Both the position numbers and the translations under genes were made by a program. From Kangiella marina (lineage in GTDB: Bacteria > Pseudomonadota > Gammaproteobacteria > Enterobacterales > Kangiellaceae): a DNA stretch of 64,000 nt. Positions within the stretch are counted from its first letter, which is position 1; the number at the start of each line of letters is the position of its first letter. Below are positions 1 through 8,271 of the stretch, piece after piece. A model generated the notes under the pieces. That model worked only from the letters and a program-made list of their open reading frames with translations. It was not told the origin of the DNA and did not search any database. The stretch spans positions 620,001 to 684,000 of the forward strand of contig NZ_BAABFV010000002.1 of the NCBI RefSeq assembly GCF_039541235.1. Reading direction: 5' to 3'.

Positions 1-2216
1 GTTTGTGTGCCATTCTAAAGAAAGTCATTGAAGAAGTCTCAAGCCAAGGTACCAGTTTTGTTCAAGCGGGTGTGACTGTGAGTCAACAAAACCGTTTAAA
101 CCATGATAATCATTTATATTTTGCACAGTTTCAGGCTGATGATATTGCTCGCTGGCCTGGCAACTTGAAAAAATACAAAATTGATGGCGGTCAGTTAGTT
201 GATGTTAATCAAAAACCAGCTGTTGATACTGATACTGGTTTGTTTTTGGAAGAGCGAGATGCGAATGGTTTTATTACAAACTCGACTAGCTTCTGGGCTC
301 CTAAAGATGGGAATGGCAACTTAATTGCTGATGGCAACCAAGTAGAGCGCGGTGGGACACTGGAAGGTCTTGATGGATTTTTAAAGACAACGCCTCAGGA
401 AGTTGATGGAACCATCTATCAAACGTTTGCTTCATACAGCCGTAACTTATATTTTGATTCTAGTGATGTGTTATCGCCAATTGCGACGAAAGCAACTGCC
501 GCTGACTTTGATATGCCTGTGTCTACAGAAGAAGAGAAGCAAGCATTCGAGACCGTCTTTACTGAAACGTTAGGGTATAGCCTAAGAGATGTCACCGTAA
601 CCAGAGACGACGGCACCGAAGTTATTGTCGAGAATGTGGCAGAGCCAGCCCGTTTAATGGGCGATCCTTTGCATAGCGTACCTAAGGTTCTTCAATATAA
701 AGTTGGTGATAGCACTAAGTCAGTAGGCTTTATGGGCACCAACCTAGGTTATTTACATGCTGTCGATTTAGATACCGGTGTTGAAAACTGGGGTTATGTT
801 CCTAAAGAAATGTTGAAGAAAATGCAGGAGTTCTTGGATGACGTTAAAATTGGTGGTGATCCTACTCTTCATAACTATGGTTTGGATGGGGAAATCCACA
901 TCGCTCACGGAGATAGCAATGGCAATATATTAGTGGATGAAGGCGAGAAAGCCTTGCTTATTATCGGTATGCGCCGTGGTGGTAACCGTTACTATGTACT
1001 AGATATTAGTGATATTGGTAGTCCTAAATTCTTATTCAGAATACAGGGCGGAGGAATCGGAGACCTCAGTCAATTAGGCGATACCTGGTCACCTGTCACG
1101 GTAACAAACATCAACTTTGGTGAAGGTACCAAAACCGTTGCGATTTTTGGTGGCGGTTATGACAAAGATCAAGATGATGCAACGACATTTGTAAAAGATG
1201 ATATTGGTAATGATGTCTTTATTTACGATATCGCCAACCAAAAGGTCTTGTGGAATCTACAAGGCTCTGCATTACAAACTGTAAAAGGCCAAATCAATAG
1301 TGTGCCTGGAGCAATTAGAGCCTTGTCACTTAAAACAAACATCGCTATCGCAGAGCACTTGTATGTAGCTGATACGGGGGGACAGATCTTCCGTTTTGAT
1401 TTATATCCAACAGAGACTGGTATGGATGTTAAAGCTGGTCGAATTTTTAAAGCTCGTGGCAATAACTCGGAGTCTGAGAATCGCCGTTTCTTCTATGCAC
1501 CTTCTGTTGCATTTATACCACAGCCTCAAGGCAAGTCATTCGTCGCTGTTGCTGTTGGGTCGGGGTATAGAGCCCATCCGTTGAATGCCAAAATTGATGA
1601 TTACTTCTTTATGGTAAAAGACCAAGGGGTTCTTCAGTCTACGAAGACATTCAACGATGTAGCCTTTAACGGAACAAATCCAGATGCTGAGCAGCAACTA
1701 TTAAACGTAACAGATACGGTTTCAAGTAATACTACTACGAGGAATGCTATTGTATCAGGCGAGAAAAGCGGATGGTTTATTGAGCTAAATGGTGAAATCA
1801 ATACCACAGACGCAAATGGGAACACTGTCACAGATACTTACGCTGGTGAGAAAGTTATCTCAGAAGCCCGTATATTATTTGGTAAGGTAGTGTTTACAAG
1901 TTATGTTCCTACTGTTGATTTAACGAAACTGCAGTGTGCGCCAGTAATTGGTAGTGCGAAACTGTACGGTGTGGATGTGGTTGATGGTTCATCGTTCTTT
2001 GATGAAAATACCCGAGTGATCGATTTGATTAGTAGCGGTATACCTCCAGTCTTCCAGTTGCTTTACACAAGCGGCGGTAGTGCTGATACAACGACTGCTT
2101 CATTTATCGGTTTAGTAGGTAATGAGGTAATTCAGGATGACTTTACTAAAGCTTTGACCAAAGGATATGATGGTGTAATCAGGGTAAATTGGCGGAAAAA
2201 ACCAGATGATGAATAG
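1..2216 (+). CDS. pilY1: PilY1-like pilus tip/biogenesis protein, 5' end outside window
   Basis: This is the C-terminal part, about 737 residues, of a PilY1-family protein; the open frame enters from the left edge, so the N-terminal half is not visible. It carries the PilC/PilY1 beta-propeller region. The stretch from GDPLHSVPKV through the GYLHAVD blade to GMRRGGNRYYVLDIS closely matches the full-length PilY1 at 5214-8183. An EF-hand-like acidic loop (DSNGNILVDEGE, near base 910) sits where the paralogue has its own loop. PilY1 proteins act at the outer membrane or pilus tip in type IV pilus extension and adhesion, often calcium-dependently. The stop overlaps the start of the fimT-like gene, so the two are probably cotranscribed. 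The family assignment is firm; how it divides work with the second PilY1 is unknown. Confidence 0.9.
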   Translation, partial: LCAILKKVIEEVSSQGTSFVQAGVTVSQQNRLNHDNHLYFAQFQADDIARWPGNLKKYKIDGGQLVDVNQKPAVDTDTGLFLEERDANGFITNSTSFWAPKDGNGNLIADGNQVERGGTLEGLDGFLKTTPQEVDGTIYQTFASYSRNLYFDSSDVLSPIATKATAADFDMPVSTEEEKQAFETVFTETLGYSLRDVTVTRDDGTEVIVENVAEPARLMGDPLHSVPKVLQYKVGDSTKSVGFMGTNLGYLHAVDLDTGVENWGYVPKEMLKKMQEFLDDVKIGGDPTLHNYGLDGEIHIAHGDSNGNILVDEGEKALLIIGMRRGGNRYYVLDISDIGSPKFLFRIQGGGIGDLSQLGDTWSPVTVTNINFGEGTKTVAIFGGGYDKDQDDATTFVKDDIGNDVFIYDIANQKVLWNLQGSALQTVKGQINSVPGAIRALSLKTNIAIAEHLYVADTGGQIFRFDLYPTETGMDVKAGRIFKARGNNSESENRRFFYAPSVAFIPQPQGKSFVAVAVGSGYRAHPLNAKIDDYFFMVKDQGVLQSTKTFNDVAFNGTNPDAEQQLLNVTDTVSSNTTTRNAIVSGEKSGWFIELNGEINTTDANGNTVTDTYAGEKVISEARILFGKVVFTSYVPTVDLTKLQCAPVIGSAKLYGVDVVDGSSFFDENTRVIDLISSGIPPVFQLLYTSGGSADTTTASFIGLVGNEVIQDDFTKALTKGYDGVIRVNWRKKPDDE

Positions 2217-2703
2217 AAAAGTAAAAGCTTTTACTATAATCGAGCTGATGACAACGGTAGCAATTGTGGCTGTAATGGCTGCGATTGCTACTCCTTCGTT
2301 GAGGAACATGATCCTCAATAACCGTTTAGCGGCTTTCTCAAATGATATGATTAGCTCTGTATCAGCGGCGAGAAATGAAGCCATTTCGACAAGGCAGTCA
2401 GTGGCGGTTGAACCAAACGGCGGTGACTGGTCTGATGGTTGGTTGGTGTTTGTTGATAGCAATGCTAATGGTAGCTATGATAATGGTGAAGAAAAACTTA
2501 AGTCAGTAGACGCATATCCCGAGTCTTTATCAGTGAACTCTGCTCCTGGAAGTAACTTAACTTTCAACTCTAAAGGGACAATGGAGAACCTTGGAGGTTG
2601 GGGTACTTTGAAAATGTGTGACGATCGTGGTGCTGGACGCAGTATTAATGTAGCTGGTGCTGGAATAGTGTCTGTGACAAAAATCGATGTTGGCGGTTGT
2701 TAA
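2206..2703 (+). CDS. fimT: FimT/GspH-type minor pilin
   Basis: A 165-residue type IV pseudopilin of the GspH/FimT class. It has a short basic leader followed by KAFTIIELM and a hydrophobic N-terminal helix ending in IATPSLRNMI. Glu at mature position 5 is present. The residue before the cleavage site is Ala rather than the usual Gly. The soluble domain contains the SVSAARNEAISTRQ segment typical of FimT/GspH, and cysteines occur in KMCDDRG and near the C-terminus. Minor pilins are processed by PilD and help prime pilus assembly in the inner membrane; FimT members of some species also bind DNA during uptake. The start overlaps the end of the upstream pilY1, and ATG at 2209 is an equally possible start. 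The family is clear; the exact role is inferred. Confidence 0.85.
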   Translation: MMNRKVKAFTIIELMTTVAIVAVMAAIATPSLRNMILNNRLAAFSNDMISSVSAARNEAISTRQSVAVEPNGGDWSDGWLVFVDSNANGSYDNGEEKLKSVDAYPESLSVNSAPGSNLTFNSKGTMENLGGWGTLKMCDDRGAGRSINVAGAGIVSVTKIDVGGC

Positions 2704-2722
2704 ATAAGCGGAGTTTAACTAA

Positions 2723-3121
2723 ATGATGAAAAACAAAGCATTTACTCTAATGGAGTTGATGATTACGGTTGCAATAGTGGCGATCTTGGCAGCTATTGCA
2801 ATTCCTAGCTACAGCCATTTCGTTGAGAAAGCTAAACGTAATGATGCGAAGCAAGCCCTGTTAGCAGCATCAGAAGCTGCAGAGCGCTTTAAAGCAGCAA
2901 ACTTTTCTTATGCAGGCTTGGATGGAAACTTAGGTAGTGTCTTTAGTACTCAAGTACCTGTTGATGGCGGTGCAGCGTATTACAATTTGTCTATAGCTGC
3001 TGACGCAACAACTTACACGATTACTGCGACAGCAACCGGGAGTATGGCTGGTGACGGTAATTTGACGATTAATCAAGCGGGAGAAAAAACCTATAAGGGT
3101 GCCACTAAGTGGCCAGATTAA
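2723..3121 (+). CDS. pilE: PilE-type minor pilin
   Basis: A 132-residue type IV pilin-like protein. The leader is MMKNKA, followed by FTLMELMITVAIVAILAAIA and IPSYSHFVEKAKRNDAK, the usual N-terminal helix of PilE-class minor pilins. Glu5 is present, and again Ala rather than Gly precedes the cleavage site. The C-terminal domain has no cysteine, so it lacks the usual pilin disulfide loop. It follows the fimT-like gene by 19 bases, and a GGAG site stands 10 bases before the ATG. A strong terminator at 3145-3168 ends this transcript. It may instead be a small alternative pilin; the minor-pilin call rests mainly on context. Confidence 0.83.
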   Translation: MMKNKAFTLMELMITVAIVAILAAIAIPSYSHFVEKAKRNDAKQALLAASEAAERFKAANFSYAGLDGNLGSVFSTQVPVDGGAAYYNLSIAADATTYTITATATGSMAGDGNLTINQAGEKTYKGATKWPD

Positions 3122-3144
3122 CTCGCTGGATAACCAAAATTTTT

Positions 3145-3168
3145 AAAAGGGCTTAACGGCCCTTTTTT
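3145..3168 (+). terminator. Rho-independent terminator after pilE
   Basis: The sequence reads AAAAGGGC, a short loop, GCCC and a run of six T. It separates the pilY1-fimT-pilE transcript from the pilV-pilW-pilX-pilY1 genes downstream. Confidence 0.8.
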
Positions 3169-3174
3169 ATTGGG

Positions 3175-3203
3175 ATTGATACTTTGTATCAATCTGTATC
3201 AAA
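3175..3203. repeat. Operator-like inverted and direct repeat upstream of pilV
   Basis: ATTGATAC and GTATCAAT form a perfect 8-base inverted repeat with a 3-base centre (3175-3193). A third half-site, GTATCAAA, follows one helical turn after the second (3196-3203). The repeat lies in the pilV promoter region, about 60 bases upstream of a TAGAAT -10-like element at 3261-3266. It looks like a regulator binding site, but I do not recognise the regulator. Confidence 0.4.
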
Positions 3204-3298
3204 ATTGTAAAAATATCGTATTTATATCTAAAATATCACGTTTTTAATACGCGCTTTTGTTAGAATACGTCACCTTTTATTTAGGGATTGCGCTAGTT

Positions 3299-3898
3299 AT
3301 GAATAACGAATCAGGATTTTCACTGTTAGAAGCATTGATAACAGTGTTGGTCATTAGCATTGGCTTATTGGGGTATGCTGCATTACAAATGGGGGCTTTA
3401 AATAGCTCTGTAGACTCATTCTCACGTTCCCAGGCAACAACTCTCCTAGAAAATGCAGCTGCACGTATTGGTAATAATACCGAGTACTTACGCACAGATA
3501 GCCTTTCCTCTCCTAATCACTATGTTGGAAATCAAGCGTCAGGAACTCCTTACACCTGGTGTGATACGCAAAACAATAGTTTTCCTGAAGCCGAGTGCGG
3601 TGCGGGTGATGCCTGCTCGGGCGACAAGTTAGCAAAGCAAGATATCTATGAAGTCTGTCGCTCACTTGAAAATACCAAATTCCCTGCTGCTCGAATAGGC
3701 GCAACCTGCTTTGATCTCGATACCACGGATACTGATTCATGCAGTTATGGCTCAAGATTGTCCCTTTACATGTCTTGGCAAGGTGTTGAGCGAAAAGATG
3801 TCAGCGGTAAAGCCGCGTATGCGCAAAATACTCGTTGCCAACAGGAGCTGGGGCTTGGTTCCGACTATTCTTGTGTTCAACTGGAGCTTGTGCCATGA
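3299..3898 (+). CDS. pilV: PilV-type minor pilin
   Basis: A 199-residue minor pilin. The ATG at 3299 was chosen because the prepilin leader MNNESG followed by FSLLEALITVLVISIGLLGY starts there; the 14 in-frame residues upstream would spoil the leader. GFSLLEALIT, with Gly before the cleavage site and Glu5, is the classic PilV signature. Several cysteines in the C-terminal domain could form disulfides. The stop overlaps the start of pilW in an ATGA arrangement, implying translational coupling. PilV belongs to the initiation complex PilVWX-PilY1 at the pilus tip. Confidence 0.87.
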   Translation: MNNESGFSLLEALITVLVISIGLLGYAALQMGALNSSVDSFSRSQATTLLENAAARIGNNTEYLRTDSLSSPNHYVGNQASGTPYTWCDTQNNSFPEAECGAGDACSGDKLAKQDIYEVCRSLENTKFPAARIGATCFDLDTTDTDSCSYGSRLSLYMSWQGVERKDVSGKAAYAQNTRCQQELGLGSDYSCVQLELVP

Positions 3899-4635
3899 AA
3901 CTAAAGAAAACTGTGGCAAAGGGCTTCACTCTGATTGAAATGATGGTGGCAATGCTTATTGGATTAATCATCATCGCCGGTGTTTATGTTGTCTACTTAT
4001 CTAATAAGCAAACATTTAACCTTGGTTCAAACATGGTGAATGTTCATGATAACGGTCGATTTGCCATTAATTATTTGGTTAAAGATATCCAAAAAGCTGG
4101 TTGGGTAAATACCAATGTTGTACCTAGTGAAGGCTATGCTTTGAATGAGCCTTTGATTAACTTGCTCAACAACCAGTCTGTTTCTGGCGGTCTTAATTCC
4201 GATGCCATAACGGTAAGGTATTACGATGATACGGACTGTACTGGTGCAGCTGCACCTTCGAGTGGAATCATTGAAAACACTTATCGGTTAGTTCCTGGAG
4301 CTGAACTATCGGAGCTTCAGTGTAATGGAGTGACGCTTCTTAGCAATGTTGAAAGTTTTCAGATTAGATACGGTGTTTTAACTCAGCAGGGTCTTAGGTA
4401 TATCAATTCTGAGGCTTTGACTAATGAAAGTATTATCAAAACTGTTGAAGTAGGCTTTACCGTAGCTTCTAACCAAAAAAGCGTGACTTCAAACTCAACG
4501 GTTACTGTTGACGAGGTCTTGGATGAAGGGCCATATACCTTCACCGATGGTCGATATAGGCAGGTTTTTACCAACACCGTCGTCATCAATAACTCTGGCG
4601 GTCTGCCTCCAGCAGAACTGTTAGTGTCGGAGTAA
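3895..4635 (+). CDS. pilW: PilW-type minor pilin
   Basis: A 246-residue minor pilin starting at the ATG that overlaps the pilV stop. The leader MKLKKTVAKG is followed by FTLIEMMVAMLIGLIIIAGVY, a standard prepilin helix with Gly at -1 and Glu5. The conserved segment NMVNVHDNGRFAINYLVKDI is typical of PilW. The C-terminal half is a beta-rich domain ending in VFTNTVVINNSGG. The gene is followed by pilX after 4 bases. PilW is part of the PilVWX-PilY1 tip complex that primes pilus assembly. Confidence 0.87.
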   Translation: MKLKKTVAKGFTLIEMMVAMLIGLIIIAGVYVVYLSNKQTFNLGSNMVNVHDNGRFAINYLVKDIQKAGWVNTNVVPSEGYALNEPLINLLNNQSVSGGLNSDAITVRYYDDTDCTGAAAPSSGIIENTYRLVPGAELSELQCNGVTLLSNVESFQIRYGVLTQQGLRYINSEALTNESIIKTVEVGFTVASNQKSVTSNSTVTVDEVLDEGPYTFTDGRYRQVFTNTVVINNSGGLPPAELLVSE

Positions 4636-4639
4636 AAAT

Positions 4640-5197
4640 ATGAAGAATAATCAAGAAGGGTTTTCATTAATAGTTGCTCTAATTATATTGAGTATATTGG
4701 CAACGCTGGGTGTCACTATGATGTCGTCGGGTATTACATCTCAGAAAAACGCTTCAGCAAAAGAGCAAGACGCAGTGGTTTTTCACGCGGCTGAGTCCGC
4801 TAACGGCTCATATAAAAGTAGCTATCAATACGGGACAGAGCACCTTTTTAATACCGCCGAAGATGCTTATTGGGATGAGTTGACTGTACCTCGAACAGGT
4901 TACACGCGCTGTGTTGATGATAAAGGAGCACTAGTGCCATGCGCTCCTAACCCACGTATCGAGTCAGATGGGCTGGTAAAAGCAAAAGTTGAAGCTTTTT
5001 ATCATAGCTGCGAAACGTCAGCATTAAAGTGCTTAGGAAATTCTTGGGACAACAATGGTCTTGGATGTCATACATTCCAGTTAGTTGGAGAGGGACACCT
5101 TGATATTAGTCAGAATGATGTTGCAGATACTGGAGAAGCAAGAACCCACGTTGAAGAGTGGGTGAGTGTCGTCCGTAGTTGCAACAAGTCATTGTAG
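4640..5197 (+). CDS. pilX: PilX-type minor pilin
   Basis: A 185-residue minor pilin with leader MKNNQEG followed by FSLIVALIILSILATLGVTM. Mature position 5 is Val rather than Glu, as expected for PilX/GspK-class pseudopilins that cap the pilus. The segment KEQDAVVFHAAESANG is a familiar PilX feature. Several cysteines lie in the soluble domain. It is placed between pilW and pilY1 as in other gammaproteobacterial clusters. The function is inferred from family and position. Confidence 0.85.
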   Translation: MKNNQEGFSLIVALIILSILATLGVTMMSSGITSQKNASAKEQDAVVFHAAESANGSYKSSYQYGTEHLFNTAEDAYWDELTVPRTGYTRCVDDKGALVPCAPNPRIESDGLVKAKVEAFYHSCETSALKCLGNSWDNNGLGCHTFQLVGEGHLDISQNDVADTGEARTHVEEWVSVVRSCNKSL

Positions 5198-5213
5198 GGG
5201 AAGTGTGATTCTT

Positions 5214-8183
5214 ATGAACAAGAAATTTATAATATGGCTGCTGTCAGTCTTTATTTTCACTTTTTTATTTGGAAGTGTACAAGCAGATGACACAGAAATT
5301 TACTTCGGCAAGCCAAAACCAGTCAACGTTTTATTGGTTCTAGATGTCTCTGGCTCTATGGCTTTTAATATGGATGCTTGTGAGTACAATCGATGGGGGC
5401 GTCCCAAAAACAGCTGTTATCCTAGTGGCGGACAGCAGTCTCGATTAGAAGTAATGAAGGATGCTCTTAATGACTTTATTAATGATCTACCTTCAAATGC
5501 TAAAATTGGAATTTTAACTTACTCTTCGGCTAATAATATTAATCTGTTACATGAGGTTAGAGGGTTAGAGGAAGGCAGCCATAAAAATGATTTATTGACC
5601 AGTGTTGATGGCTTACAGGCTGATGGCGGGACGTTAGCAGCTGGGGCAATATATGATGCCGCATTGTACTTTAGAGGTGAGTATGGTGATTATCAGTCAC
5701 CTATAGAGAAGTACAGTAACTGCGGAAGTGCTAGCAACATCGTTTTCTTAACCGATGGAGAACCTAACAGTTTAAACTCAAATGGTTGGCAGTATTACAA
5801 CGACATCGAAGATTTGTTAGATGAGACTAATGCTAGTTGTGATAAAGAAACGGATGGCAAAGACTGTACCAAGAAATTAGCAAACTTCATGTCGAATAAC
5901 TTACAGATTTCAGGTGTTGCTGATTCAAGCGTAAAAACTCATACCATTGCCTTTGCGAGAGACTTAACCTCAAAAACGTTCTTAGAGGAAGTGGCTAGTG
6001 AGGGAAAGGGGACCTACAATGAAGCGGGCGATAGAGAGCAACTAGTTGACGCGTTCAAAACTTCTATTCAAGCCGATATTGAGCAAAGCATGCTGGTGGC
6101 GCCAAGCGTTCCTTTAAGTCAAAGCAACCGTTTAAGTACCAGCGATGAGCTGTTCTTGGCACTTTTTAAGCCAGTACAGACGCAGCTGTGGCCTGGGAAT
6201 CTAAAAAAATACTATTTAAAAAATGGTGTTATTGTCGATAAAAATGGTTCAGCGGCTACAACAACCAAAGGTGAGTTCGTGTCAACTGCTTCGAGTGCGT
6301 GGAGCTCGTCAGATGGTAATGATGTCACCCTAGGTGGTGTTGCTCAAAACATGGACTTACCAAGGAATGTTTACTCCAATATTTTAGAGAAAAACTTGTG
6401 GACTAATAAGAACAAGATTGAAGATACAAATAATAAAATAGAGAGCCAACATTTAGGGTTGTCATCTGGAGCTACTGATACTGAGGTGACGCAACATATT
6501 TCATGGCTAATCAATCATCAGTATGACTACAAACCCAATGCCGAAAACAATACAACAGTAACAGTCAACCGTTTTGGTGATCTTCTACATTCTCAACCCG
6601 TTACTGTTCAATATGAGGGGAAGAGTCTTCTTTATGTAGGCGATAATGAGGGTTATTTACATGCCATCAACACGTCAGATAATAGCGGTAAAGAAGAATG
6701 GGCGTTTATCCCTAGGCAGCTACTTAAAAATACTTCCCAGCTGTATAACAACAGTGGTTTAGCATTAGTCGAAGATCGTATCTATGGATTGGATGGTGAT
6801 ATTACGGTTTATCATGAGGATAAAAATAAAGACGGCATTGTTAATAACGGAGACAAAGCTTATCTTTATGTTGGAATGAGAAGAGGCGGACGTAATTATT
6901 ACGGACTAGACATCTCATTACCTAATAAACCTCAACTTATGTTTACTATCACCGGTGACGAGGACACTGCTAATGAAGTTACAGCTGGGCTAAGCTGGGA
7001 CTCAGTACATTATTATGAAGGCCTTGGCGAAACTTGGTCTAAGCCTTATATCGGACATATTAAATGGCGAGGCGGAAAAAAGCTGGTCATGATATTCGGT
7101 GGTGGCTATGACTCAGAGACCCAAGATAATGAAAACTTAGAGGCTGGCGAGGAAGATACTGTCGGTAATAATATTTTTATCGCAGATGCCGTTTCCGGAC
7201 AAATGCTTTGGAACGCTCAAGGTGATACAACTCACATGCGACCAGGTAACTTTGATGCATTGTTAACCAACAGCTTCCCGTCCGATATTGCTGCTGGTGA
7301 CTTAAGAGGTACTGGAACTATCGAGCATTTTTATGCATCTGATACCGGTGGCCAAGTCTTTCGTTTTGATGTCATTCAAGAAAAGACCTCGCAGCAGACA
7401 ACCATACAAGGTGCTAAGTTAGCAGACATACAAGGAACAGGCGTGGCTGGTAATCGGAGGTTCTTTACCAAGCCCGATATCTCTTTTGTCAAAATACAAA
7501 ACCGTACCATGGGAATGATTGCGCTGGGCTCCGGTTATCGCGCACATCCACTGAATGAGGATATTAACGACCGTTTTTACTTATTCTATGATAAGAAGGT
7601 CATGACTAGAGAGTTTGAAGACGACGTCATCACGGAAAATACCCTGTATGATGTGACTGAAAAAATTGATGACACAAATCCTAATACGGGCCAAACTAAG
7701 AAACGTTTTGTCAGCATTTTTGATATTTTATCCGACAAAACAAAAAATAATGGCTGGTATTTACGCCTAGCGAAAGGTGAAAAAGTTTTATCCGACTCCA
7801 GTACCATCAATTATAGGCTCTTTATAACGACCTACTCTCCTACTGGAAGCAATAATACTCCTGCAACCTGCGGTGCATCGACCGGGAGCAATAAACTGTA
7901 TGCTGTTAGCGTTCTCGATGGAAGAGCTGCATTTTTTAGAGAAACACAAGCTAACGGTACAATAGAGACTGTTAGGGCCATGACATTGAACACAGAAGGA
8001 ATTGCCCCAACTTTTTCAGTTTATTATCCAATTGACGGAAGTGGCAATTCAGGTGATCGAGCAGGCTTGGTTGCTTTAGAAACTATCTGTAGTGGGACCG
8101 ACTGTGACTTCCTTGATCAGCTGACGACGCTGAAGTGGCGAGAGCTGACGGGAGAAGAACTTAATAAGATCAAGAATAACTGA
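5214..8183 (+). CDS. pilY1: PilY1, pilus tip adhesin/assembly protein with vWA domain
   Basis: A 989-residue complete PilY1. The ATG at 5214 begins a signal peptide (MNKKFIIWLLSVF...SVQA, cleavage near residue 24). A von Willebrand A domain follows, with the metal-site motif D44-V-S46-G-S48. From about residue 450 comes the PilC/PilY1 beta-propeller, which includes an EF-hand-like calcium loop at about 536-547 (DKNKDGIVNNGD) and the GMRRGGRNYYGLDIS strand. The protein is expected on the cell surface or pilus tip with PilVWX. It ends 10 bases before a strong terminator. It is the second PilY1 in this locus; its propeller clearly resembles the one at the left edge. The in-frame GTG at 5166 would not give a signal peptide at the start. 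Confidence 0.92.
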   Translation: MNKKFIIWLLSVFIFTFLFGSVQADDTEIYFGKPKPVNVLLVLDVSGSMAFNMDACEYNRWGRPKNSCYPSGGQQSRLEVMKDALNDFINDLPSNAKIGILTYSSANNINLLHEVRGLEEGSHKNDLLTSVDGLQADGGTLAAGAIYDAALYFRGEYGDYQSPIEKYSNCGSASNIVFLTDGEPNSLNSNGWQYYNDIEDLLDETNASCDKETDGKDCTKKLANFMSNNLQISGVADSSVKTHTIAFARDLTSKTFLEEVASEGKGTYNEAGDREQLVDAFKTSIQADIEQSMLVAPSVPLSQSNRLSTSDELFLALFKPVQTQLWPGNLKKYYLKNGVIVDKNGSAATTTKGEFVSTASSAWSSSDGNDVTLGGVAQNMDLPRNVYSNILEKNLWTNKNKIEDTNNKIESQHLGLSSGATDTEVTQHISWLINHQYDYKPNAENNTTVTVNRFGDLLHSQPVTVQYEGKSLLYVGDNEGYLHAINTSDNSGKEEWAFIPRQLLKNTSQLYNNSGLALVEDRIYGLDGDITVYHEDKNKDGIVNNGDKAYLYVGMRRGGRNYYGLDISLPNKPQLMFTITGDEDTANEVTAGLSWDSVHYYEGLGETWSKPYIGHIKWRGGKKLVMIFGGGYDSETQDNENLEAGEEDTVGNNIFIADAVSGQMLWNAQGDTTHMRPGNFDALLTNSFPSDIAAGDLRGTGTIEHFYASDTGGQVFRFDVIQEKTSQQTTIQGAKLADIQGTGVAGNRRFFTKPDISFVKIQNRTMGMIALGSGYRAHPLNEDINDRFYLFYDKKVMTREFEDDVITENTLYDVTEKIDDTNPNTGQTKKRFVSIFDILSDKTKNNGWYLRLAKGEKVLSDSSTINYRLFITTYSPTGSNNTPATCGASTGSNKLYAVSVLDGRAAFFRETQANGTIETVRAMTLNTEGIAPTFSVYYPIDGSGNSGDRAGLVALETICSGTDCDFLDQLTTLKWRELTGEELNKIKNN

Positions 8184-8192
8184 TGATGCTAA

Positions 8193-8214
8193 AGCCCCTC
8201 AAATGAGGGGCTCT
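8193..8214 (+). terminator. Rho-independent terminator after pilY1
   Basis: AGCCCCTC and GAGGGGCT form an 8-bp stem with an AAAT loop, followed by a short T-rich tail. It ends the pilVWX-pilY1 transcript. Confidence 0.75.
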
Positions 8215-8241
8215 TGCGTAATGCCTTATGTCATGTAAAAT
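8214..8241 (+). promoter_or_regulatory. Probable sigma-70 promoter of the ParA-like gene
   Basis: TTGCGT at 8214-8219, a 16-base spacer and TAAAAT at 8236-8241 preceded by TG (extended -10). The gene starts about 30 bases downstream behind an AAGGAG site. Confidence 0.5.
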
Positions 8242-8271
8242 TATTCAAAACGAGATATAAGGAGCTATACT

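Noticed and set aside
2112-2462. 116-codon frame antisense to the fimT-like gene
   Set aside because: It is the shadow of the pilin's hydrophobic helix; coding signal is clearly on the plus strand.
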